Assembly (NCBI RefSeq): GCF_902489635.1 | Contig: NZ_CABUAN010000003.1 | Span: forward strand, 1 to 64,000 | Origin: an uncultured Porphyromonas sp. | GTDB taxonomy: Bacteria; Bacteroidota; Bacteroidia; Bacteroidales; Porphyromonadaceae | Length of the DNA stretch: 64,000 bases | Direction of reading: 5' to 3' | Shown: positions 58,167 through 64,000 of the stretch, piece after piece | How the letters are laid out: each line of letters opens with the position of its first letter | Numbering within the stretch: position 1 is the stretch's first letter | Notes under the pieces: generated by a model | What the model was told of the DNA's origin: nothing | Databases searched by the model: none | The model's input: the letters and a program-made list of their open reading frames with translations, nothing else | Made by a program: the position numbers and the translations under genes

Positions 58167-60302
58167 TTAGTTTAGAGGCTCAGCATCTGGATCACTCTCG
58201 TCGAGATCCTCGTCATCATAGTCCTCGTCGTCTTCGTCGTCGAGATCCTCATCATCGACGTCCTCATCATCGACGTCCTCATCATCGAGATCTTCGTCAT
58301 CGACGTCCTCATCGTCATCTTCTAGCTCCTCTGATGTATCGGAGTCTGATGATGTCCAGACAGGAGGTACGGCAGGAATCTCGGGAGCTTCGCCAGTCGC
58401 TTCAGCAGAGGTGGCTTCCTCTTGCGTCGGTATGGCGGGAGCCTGCGTGGTGTCGGCCTGACGGAGTGCCTCCTTGGCAATAGCGTTGAGGTCTATGCCA
58501 GCCACCTCGTATGCGAGGGCATCGACACTGGGTTGTGGTGGCAACTTAGCCTCCTGTGCTAGGAGTGGATCTACCGAGGCTAGAGACTGCCTGCGCTGCT
58601 CTAGGTTCTTGACGTTTTCCTTAGCCACAGCACTATCTCTAGCCTTTTGGTCTCTTAGAGAAGCATCGTAGTACTCTACACGACCAAACTTGTCTGCTCT
58701 CTCGGAGATCTCGTCTTGCAGACGATCCATGTACTCGGAGAAGGCCTTTTGTGCTGCTTGTATCTGCTCTGCCTGTACCTTGTATCCTGCGAGCACCTCT
58801 TCGGTTCGATCTTTTTCCTCAGTGACGGCAGACTCTAGGCTGCGAGACTTTCTCATGCTAGCCTCTGTCTCTTTGTACGAGGCGAGAGTGTTGTAGTCAC
58901 GGCTGTACTTAGAGAGCGTACTGTGCATGAGGTTGATGACGTCTGCAGCCTCTGCACGGTTTCTGCCGTAGAAGTCTTCGGTATCCTGGTGCCACTTGGT
59001 TAGGTAGCTTAGCTTCTGGTCTTTGATCTGATTATAGATAGCGAGACGATCCTTTCTGGTGTCCTTAAGTAGATTGGTCACGATAGGAGCGATGATCTCG
59101 GACTGTATCTGGCTAATGCCAAAGGGGACGTTCGTACGACTACCATCCTCAGCGACCCAACTCATGGAGCGTATGTCCAGCTTGACCTTAGAGCTATCTC
59201 TAAGGTTAAATGGTCGGTAGTTGTAGTCGACGGTCTCGTAGTCAAAGGTCTCGTTTTGTATACGCTCTATCTCGTTAGCCTCTAGTACGGGCGAGTAGAA
59301 ATTGTAAGGTGCCTTCAGTATGTTGAAGAGTATCCTATTGGAGTAGTCCACGAGGCTACCTGCAGATAGAACCCTCTTGGAGGCAGTCGACTGTACTGTG
59401 TCGGCGAGGTTTACCATGAGGCCTCGGAGCACCTTGTCCATCTCGCCAGACTGATCAGAGAGCGACTTGCGCACCTCGTTGAGCTCAGTGAAGCGATCGA
59501 TCTCGTCGTCATAAAGGTGCGTGTCGAAGACCTTGAAGACGGGAGCCCCAGAGGCGTGTGTGGTCGCATGCTCCTTGAGGAAGTTGGCATATGGTGTGTC
59601 GGGGAAGACTACGGGTAGATCGACATTGTACTCCTCTACATTGCTGAGGCTGTAAGTGATAGTACGCAGCGTACGATCAAGGCGACCGAAGTAGTCATTG
59701 AAGTTGACCTTCTGTATAGAGCGTGAGAAGGCTCCTGTGTCGATCGTCTCAGGCTCTTTTGAGGTCTCTACGATAGGCGCTGTCTCGGTGAGGTCCTTGA
59801 GGGTTGAGACGGCATCGTTGAGTGTGTCAGCCTGCTTGACCACTTGTAGGGTAAACTTCTCACTGCGAGCCACGCCTCCCTGGTCTACGATAAAGCTCTT
59901 GTCGTTGTAAGCGACTCTCTTTGCCACGGGTACGTAAGCGACCCCCATCTTGGTCACACGATAGTCTCTAAAGATGCCCTTGTGCTGCTCTTGGAGCCCA
60001 TTTATTCGAGCCGCCTCCTGATCGATCTGCTGGGTCAGCTGATTTACGCGGGCATTTCTCATGAGGGCAAAGACGAGCCCGACGATAGTCCAGCAGAGTA
60101 TCCAGCCGATGGTGCGCTCCCTCTTGGCCTTCTCTCTATCTGCTTCATACTTCTCCGTCTGAAACTTGGCATCTGCTATCTGCGCCTCGATAGCCTTCTC
60201 CTCGGAGACTATCCTCTCGGCAGCTGACTTGTAGTACTCGTAGAGGACTTTAGCCTGATCCTGATAGATGTTGGCAGAGTCCTTAAAGATTTTCCCTTCC
60301 AT
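58167..60302 (-). CDS. Large single-TM coiled-coil protein with extreme acidic tail
   Basis: A 711-residue protein I do not recognise. Residues 1-62 are a charged helix rich in Lys/Glu/Ala. One membrane segment follows at about 65-81 (IGWILCWTIVGLVFALM), then a second helix (VNQLTQQIDQEAARINGL). The long middle part mixes strands and helices (VPVAKRVAYNDKSFIVDQGG, SYTIT-like NVEEYNVDLPVVFPDTPY) and a coiled coil lies at about 480-590. The last 60 residues are almost only Asp and Glu in DDEDVDDEDL repeats, which could bind cations or basic proteins. It is the third gene of the operon, 12 bp after the four-TM protein. Confidence 0.65.
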   Translation of the reverse strand: MEGKIFKDSANIYQDQAKVLYEYYKSAAERIVSEEKAIEAQIADAKFQTEKYEADREKAKRERTIGWILCWTIVGLVFALMRNARVNQLTQQIDQEAARINGLQEQHKGIFRDYRVTKMGVAYVPVAKRVAYNDKSFIVDQGGVARSEKFTLQVVKQADTLNDAVSTLKDLTETAPIVETSKEPETIDTGAFSRSIQKVNFNDYFGRLDRTLRTITYSLSNVEEYNVDLPVVFPDTPYANFLKEHATTHASGAPVFKVFDTHLYDDEIDRFTELNEVRKSLSDQSGEMDKVLRGLMVNLADTVQSTASKRVLSAGSLVDYSNRILFNILKAPYNFYSPVLEANEIERIQNETFDYETVDYNYRPFNLRDSSKVKLDIRSMSWVAEDGSRTNVPFGISQIQSEIIAPIVTNLLKDTRKDRLAIYNQIKDQKLSYLTKWHQDTEDFYGRNRAEAADVINLMHSTLSKYSRDYNTLASYKETEASMRKSRSLESAVTEEKDRTEEVLAGYKVQAEQIQAAQKAFSEYMDRLQDEISERADKFGRVEYYDASLRDQKARDSAVAKENVKNLEQRRQSLASVDPLLAQEAKLPPQPSVDALAYEVAGIDLNAIAKEALRQADTTQAPAIPTQEEATSAEATGEAPEIPAVPPVWTSSDSDTSEELEDDDEDVDDEDLDDEDVDDEDVDDEDLDDEDDEDYDDEDLDESDPDAEPLN

Positions 60303-60314
60303 AGCGTATGTGGT

Positions 60315-61019
60315 TTAGTATTGTTTCTTTCTTTGTTGTGCCAGCTCGAGGCAGTTTCTGAGCCTCTCGGCGATAGTGTCTTGCGCATCTCCCCAGTCTT
60401 GCTCGAGGCGGCTCCTTACGAGGCTTAGCTGGTCATATAGTTGAGCCTCTAGATCTCTAGCTAGGGCATTGTCAGAGGGGGTTACATACTTCATCGCCTC
60501 TCTTAGTTGACTGACTTGCTCTAGATATTGAGGCGTGCTTGCTTGCTGACACTTGACCTCTAGGACGCGAAGCTGCTGATTGATCTGTTGCAGGCAAGAG
60601 CCTCTCCTCTCAACGCGCTGACCAGCTCTCTCGACGTTGTTATTGACGATAGCAGCTATATAGAGCCCCAGGAGCATGAGGAGGACGAAGATAATCTGAA
60701 TCACCAGGCACCACTTGAAGATCCACTCGAAGTATATCGAGCAGATCACGCAGCCGAGGCTCAGCAAGAGGTAAAGCCTCGTACTAGCCCACAAGATACC
60801 GTAGCTAGCACTCGACCGCCCGACTCGCTCTATAGGACCCAGTAGGTCGAAGCCTCGCAGGAAGAGAGCTCCGTAGGCGAGGCAGGTGACCACGAGGTTG
60901 AGGTAAAAGAGTCGCTCCTCCTGTTTGTCTCTCAGGAGGACGAAGTATACAGTGATAATAATTCCTATACCTCCGATGAGAAAGAGGTAGCCTATAAGCC
61001 TCAGAACCTTTTGTTTCAT
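60315..61019 (-). CDS. Four-TM protein with cytoplasmic coiled-coil tail
   Basis: A 234-residue membrane protein of unknown function. Hydrophobic segments lie at about 8-28, 38-55, 78-97 and 101-124; after NNNVERAGQRVERRG the C-terminal 105 residues form a helical tail rich in Gln and Leu (LQQINQQLRVLEVKCQQ, DQLSLVRSRLEQDW). It lies 4 bp after the SPFH gene and 12 bp before the 711-residue gene, so it may anchor the complex to the membrane (inference). Confidence 0.65.
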   Translation of the reverse strand: MKQKVLRLIGYLFLIGGIGIIITVYFVLLRDKQEERLFYLNLVVTCLAYGALFLRGFDLLGPIERVGRSSASYGILWASTRLYLLLSLGCVICSIYFEWIFKWCLVIQIIFVLLMLLGLYIAAIVNNNVERAGQRVERRGSCLQQINQQLRVLEVKCQQASTPQYLEQVSQLREAMKYVTPSDNALARDLEAQLYDQLSLVRSRLEQDWGDAQDTIAERLRNCLELAQQRKKQY

Positions 61020-61023
61020 AGCT

Positions 61024-62316
61024 CTATTTGCTAATTTTCAGACCACAGTTAGGACAGAAAGCCATGCCTCGTGTCGGGGTACCACAGCGAGGACACTTAT
61101 CCTCCGAGAGCGGAGCTCCACAGTTAGAGCAAAATGCAGCCCCAGGCACTGTCGCTGCGTGGCAATTAGGACAGGTTGGTGCTGCCTGACCCGAGAGAGA
61201 TACCCCACAAGTAGAGCATCGAGTCGCATTGGCATCGACATCGGCACCACAATTGGGGCAAGGGTTGTATGCGTCTCCACAGTAGGGGCAAAACTTCTTG
61301 TCCGTCGTGTACTTACGACTACAATTGGAGCAGAAGACCTCTCTCACGGCTGGCTGTGGCTGACTAGGTGCGACCCCTGCGGGAGCATTGCCCGTGGTAG
61401 GGGTAGGCTGATCATACTTTGGAGCCATCAGTCCCCCAGCCATAGCACTGCCTCCGCCTCCGCCTAGACCTCCCATCATACCTGTCATCATGACCGCTCC
61501 GAGTATGCCTCCTCCCTGGCTATTGCGCATGGCCTCCTGAGCTGTCTCAAACATTTTGCTCTGCTGCCACGTATGCCCTGAGATCTTTTGAGCCGTCTGC
61601 TGGTTGATAGCCTCCTGCACGCTGCGGCCATACTCTGTCGTCGTGTCTACATCTATTGAGGTCACATAAAACTTCGACAAGCTGCACCCATAATCAGCAA
61701 AGAACGCCTCCAAGTCTGGCTGTAGGACGCTAGAGATGTCGGATAGATGTGCAGATATTTGATTGACACTGTATCCATTGGCCTGAAAGGCTTTTGAGAT
61801 CAAACTCTTGGACTTGACCGTTAGCTCGCCTCGGAGCTGCTCTGTAAAGTCATCGACGGTGATTTCTTGAGCTCCATCTCCAGAGTAAGGGAAGCCTAGA
61901 GCCAGCTGGAAGACTAGTCGCTCGGCGTCCTCCACCGTAATCCCGTAGGTGCCACTCACGCCGATAGGTATCTGTGCCTGAAAAGCTGAGTCATAGACGG
62001 GAAAGTCACTGATACGCCACTGTACATCCCTCGGCTTGAGTTTATTGACAAACCATATCTGCACGGTCCAGGGATTTACCCCTCCAAAGGGAACTCCAAA
62101 GAACTCCCGCAGGATAGGCACGTTTGGCGAGTCAAGATTATATTGTCCAGGTCCAAACTTCTGGCTCTTAGTGCCGTTGACTACAACGATAGCTTCCTGC
62201 GCTTCGTTGACCTGTAGCTTGGCATACTTACTGATGTTGTTCTCCGGGTGACGATAGGCGAGTACTCCTATCTGACCAGACCACTGGATGAAGTCAATTA
62301 TCGATCTCTTCTTCAT
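61024..62316 (-). CDS. SPFH-domain protein with four C-terminal zinc ribbons (YdjI/virion-core-like)
   Basis: A 430-residue protein. Residues about 1-250 match the SPFH family called virion core protein or YdjI: IDFIQWSG, VLAYRHPENNISKYAKLQVNEAQEAIVVVNG, FGPGQYNLDSPNVPIL, then WFVNKLKPRDVQW and ISAHLSDISSVLQPDLEAFFADYGCSL (in pieces). A Gly/Met-rich linker (about 275-305) follows. From about residue 330 to the end come paired CxxC motifs: CSNC/CPYC, CPNC/CSTC, CPNC/CSNC and CPRC/CPNC, that is four zinc ribbons. In Bacillus ydjFGHI a similar protein is tied to PspA-like membrane stress. It heads the six-gene operon here; no PspA is present. Confidence 0.85.
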   Translation of the reverse strand: MKKRSIIDFIQWSGQIGVLAYRHPENNISKYAKLQVNEAQEAIVVVNGTKSQKFGPGQYNLDSPNVPILREFFGVPFGGVNPWTVQIWFVNKLKPRDVQWRISDFPVYDSAFQAQIPIGVSGTYGITVEDAERLVFQLALGFPYSGDGAQEITVDDFTEQLRGELTVKSKSLISKAFQANGYSVNQISAHLSDISSVLQPDLEAFFADYGCSLSKFYVTSIDVDTTTEYGRSVQEAINQQTAQKISGHTWQQSKMFETAQEAMRNSQGGGILGAVMMTGMMGGLGGGGGSAMAGGLMAPKYDQPTPTTGNAPAGVAPSQPQPAVREVFCSNCSRKYTTDKKFCPYCGDAYNPCPNCGADVDANATRCSTCGVSLSGQAAPTCPNCHAATVPGAAFCSNCGAPLSEDKCPRCGTPTRGMAFCPNCGLKISK

Positions 62317-62371
62317 AGTACAATCCGTATAAAGTTGGAGGATTTGTTATTTCAAGATGCTCCTCGAGGGA

Positions 62372-62379
62372 CAAATATA
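62372..62379 (-). promoter_or_regulatory. -7 box TATATTTG for the SPFH operon
   Basis: TATATTTG on the minus strand, about 55 bp before ATG 62316; the preceding DNA is A/T-rich with a run of seven A on the minus strand and no clear -33 element. Confidence 0.5.
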
Positions 62380-62540
62380 GTGTTTTTTTAGAATATGTAT
62401 GCCATGTTTCTATTAAGGTTCACATAAGCCAATTTCAGCTCTGACGAGTTCCTGTTTTTTTGAGCAGCTAGGGACCCAGATAGGATGCATTATCCCCCAC
62501 TCGCTAGCGGACTAGCAGTCATATCTTATCTATTTCAAAG

Positions 62541-62580
62541 CCGTAGCACCACCACGTATGGTGCTGCGGTCTTTTCTATT
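62541..62580 (+). terminator. Orphan terminator
   Basis: CCGTAGCACCA (62541-62551) pairs with 62559-62569 with one G-T pair; TCTTTTCTATTT follows. No plus-strand gene lies upstream within the divergent region, which suggests an unannotated short transcript. Confidence 0.65.
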
Positions 62581-62622
62581 TGTCGCCCTGCAGGAATGAG
62601 CTAACTGTCAGTGCCACTTGGG

Positions 62623-62659
62623 TGAAACTAAAGTTTCATAGGTAAGAAACTCCAGTTTC
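62623..62659. promoter_or_regulatory. Two GAAACT-N2-AGTTTC palindromes, candidate operators
   Basis: TGAAACTAAAGTTTCA (62623-62638) and GAAACTCCAGTTTC (62646-62659) are centred 22 bp apart, two helical turns, so bound dimers would lie on one face. A half-site GAAACT follows at 62668. They lie about 110-150 bp before the activator gene. Confidence 0.55.
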
Positions 62660-62695
62660 ATTCGGAGGAAACTTTATCGGACAGCAATAAAATAG

Positions 62696-62755
62696 AAATG
62701 AGCGACAACACGCCATGGCAAAATTGATGAGGCGAGGTGTGATGTCGCTCATTTT
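62696..62755 (+). terminator. Long hairpin immediately before the activator promoter
   Basis: AAATGAGCGACA (62696-62707) pairs with 62743-62754 and an inner ACACGCC/GGCGAGGTGT pairing extends it; TTTT borders the right arm. It could end a transcript from upstream or insulate the promoter at 62758. Confidence 0.5.
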
Positions 62756-62757
62756 AG

Positions 62758-62765
62758 TAACTTTG
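62758..62765 (+). promoter_or_regulatory. -7 box TAACTTTG for the sigma-54 activator gene
   Basis: TAACTTTG ends 5 bp before ATG 62771, so the mRNA may be leaderless or nearly so. No -33 element is evident. Confidence 0.45.
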
Positions 62766-62770
62766 CACCT

Positions 62771-64000
62771 ATGAATGTGGATCTACAACAGGTGATGCAG
62801 CGCTTTGGTATCGTGGGACGCAATCCGAGCTTCCTACGAGCTATCGAGACGGCCGTACAGGTCGCCCCGACAGACCTATCTGTGCTGGTGACTGGCGAGA
62901 GCGGTGTCGGCAAGGAGTTCTTCCCCAAGATCATACACGCTTACAGCCTCCGCAAGCATCAAGGCTATGTGGCGGTCAACTGTGGCGCGATCCCTGAGGG
63001 TACGATCGACTCTGAGCTCTTCGGGCACCGCAAGGGTTCCTTCACGGGTGCTATCTCTGACCGCAAGGGTTACTTTGAGGAGGCGGACGGTGGCACTATC
63101 TTCCTCGATGAGGTGGGGGAGCTGCCACTTGCTACGCAGGCTCGTCTGCTCCGTGTACTCGAGTCGGGAGAGTTTATCCCCGTAGGTGCTAGCAAGCCTC
63201 TCAAGACCGATGTGCGGGTGGTCGCTGCGACCAATGTCAATATACAGGAGGCTATCGCTCGTGGACGCTTCCGCGAAGACCTCTACTATCGTCTCAGCAC
63301 GGTGCCTATCGTAGTGCCCCCGCTACGTAAGCGGCAGGAGGATATTGTGCTGCTCTTCAAGCTCTTTGCTTCGCTCAGTGCGGAGAAGAACCAGATCCCG
63401 ATGCTCGAGATCACGCCCGAAGCTGAGGAGCTGTTACGACGCTACCCTTGGCCCGGCAACATACGCGAGCTACGCAACTTGACAGACCGTATCAGCATTT
63501 TGGAGTACGACCGTCATCTGACGGCTGAAGACCTTCGAGGCTACCTGCCTGAGAGGACCCCTGAGCTGAGCACTTCACTGGTTCCCGTGGAGCGTCAGTC
63601 GGAGGAGCGTAGCTTTGCCAATGAGCGGGAGATACTTTACCAGGTGCTTTTTGACATGAAGCGAGACATTACCTCGCTCAAGCAGACCATCGCCACCATG
63701 CGTCAGGAGCCTCACTATGAGCCGATCCATACGACGCTTGTGCCTACCGATATGGAGCCTATGCACACAGAGGCCGAGGAGGTGACCGAGCCAGATCCAG
63801 AGTCTTACCCAGAGTCTCACCCTGAGCCTTGCAGGCAGCTTGCAGAGACCCCTGCAGAGCAGCCGCTCCTACCTGACCGGCCGATGACTATCGATGAGGC
63901 TGAGCGCATATTGATCATGCGAGCCTTGGAGCGACATGGGGGCAACAAAACAGAAGCTGCTGAGGAGCTCAACATCTCTCCACGCACACTATATCGTAAA
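62771..64000 (+). CDS. Sigma-54-dependent transcription activator (AAA+ / Fis-type HTH), cut by window end
   Basis: At least 410 residues, open at the window edge. The protein has no receiver or other N-terminal sensor domain. The AAA+ domain shows Walker A GESGVGKE (42-49), GSFTGA (89-94; the sigma-54 contact loop, usually GAFTGA), Walker B IFLDE (110-114), then FREDLYYRL and the WPGNIRELRN region. After a variable linker the C-terminal helix-turn-helix begins (MTIDEAERILIMRALERH, then GGNKTEAAEELNISPRTLYRK), so only a few residues are missing. It would remodel RNA polymerase-sigma-54 at promoters with upstream sites. In many Bacteroidales this gene precedes an LptE-like lipoprotein and secG, outside this window. 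Confidence 0.9.
   Translation, partial: MNVDLQQVMQRFGIVGRNPSFLRAIETAVQVAPTDLSVLVTGESGVGKEFFPKIIHAYSLRKHQGYVAVNCGAIPEGTIDSELFGHRKGSFTGAISDRKGYFEEADGGTIFLDEVGELPLATQARLLRVLESGEFIPVGASKPLKTDVRVVAATNVNIQEAIARGRFREDLYYRLSTVPIVVPPLRKRQEDIVLLFKLFASLSAEKNQIPMLEITPEAEELLRRYPWPGNIRELRNLTDRISILEYDRHLTAEDLRGYLPERTPELSTSLVPVERQSEERSFANEREILYQVLFDMKRDITSLKQTIATMRQEPHYEPIHTTLVPTDMEPMHTEAEEVTEPDPESYPESHPEPCRQLAETPAEQPLLPDRPMTIDEAERILIMRALERHGGNKTEAAEELNISPRTLYRK

Larger units (their letters stand above)
62317..62770. other. Divergent region between SPFH operon and sigma-54 activator
   Basis: A 454-bp gene-free region with a minus-strand promoter (62372-62379), an orphan plus-strand terminator (62541-62580), paired GAAACT-N2-AGTTTC palindromes (62623-62659), a long hairpin (62696-62755) and a plus-strand promoter box (62758-62765). 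A small RNA ending at 62580 is possible but not shown. Confidence 0.6.

Overview
The window looks like a chromosomal segment of a Porphyromonas-type Bacteroidetes (probably near P. asaccharolytica/uenonis; this is inference). Signs are the Bacteroidetes -7 promoter box TAnnTTTG in front of many genes, almost no Shine-Dalgarno sequences, type IX secretion (T9SS) C-terminal sorting domains, FimA/Mfa-like and HmuY-like lipoproteins, a TonB receptor with a CarboxypepD-like plug extension, and core genes typical of the phylum (DUF4827, DUF4252, DUF3127, DUF3109, DUF6029, Omp28). Base composition is moderately GC-rich except for one AT-rich island at about 16.02-16.57 kb.

Layout. 0.1-8.7 kb: a giant fimbrillin-like lipoprotein, a palindromic repeat element, and a TonB receptor paired with a beta-helix lipoprotein. 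8.8-12.9 kb (minus): a small membrane protein, two T9SS cargo proteins and a HmuY-type lipoprotein. 13.2-14.9 kb: an ECF sigma factor, a likely anti-sigma factor and a DUF4252 protein. 15.2-21.2 kb (minus): a GYF_2/CD225 protein; a foreign CopZ-like [2Fe-2S] gene inserted at the 3' end of an RlmD-type rRNA methyltransferase gene; then glmM, DUF4827 and an NrnA-type DHH phosphoesterase. 21.7-28.5 kb (minus): a seven-gene cobalamin set for aminopropanol and nucleotide-loop assembly, including a histidine-phosphatase/CobU fusion. 28.8-32.8 kb: four exported proteins (Ig-like lipoprotein, TlpA-like thioredoxin, DUF6029 barrel, Omp28 lipoprotein). 33.3-35.5 kb: a copper ATPase. 35.8-39.1 kb (minus): diadenylate cyclase, folP and an acetyl-CoA hydrolase/transferase. 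39.3-47.7 kb (minus): a long close-packed run from trpS through rlmH and manA to two SGNH proteins and an MBOAT acyltransferase. 48.0-51.5 kb: a modular LRR T9SS protein. 51.6 kb: tRNA-Arg(CCG). 52.3-54.9 kb: a PgpH-like HD phosphodiesterase and aroK. 55.2-62.3 kb (minus): six tightly packed genes of unknown function headed by an SPFH/zinc-ribbon protein. 62.8 kb to the end: a sigma-54-type activator cut by the window edge.

Genes that act together. The window holds both a synthase (CdaA) and a probable phosphodiesterase (PgpH type) for c-di-AMP. The cobalamin cluster has no corrin-ring genes, so it fits corrinoid salvage. The MBOAT and two SGNH proteins look like an envelope O-acylation unit.

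The most unusual items are: (1) the rlmD 3'-end insertion scar with CopZ-like cargo, repeated GATATGTT cores and a displaced rlmD tail; (2) the six-gene SPFH / zinc-ribbon / coiled-coil / beta-helix operon; (3) a family of about 270-bp palindromic intergenic elements packed with CCACGTGG and a 21-bp repeat; and (4) intergenic mosaics of 7-bp and 9-bp degenerate repeats that often lie beside those elements. I saw no CRISPR array, rRNA, integrase or intact insertion sequence.
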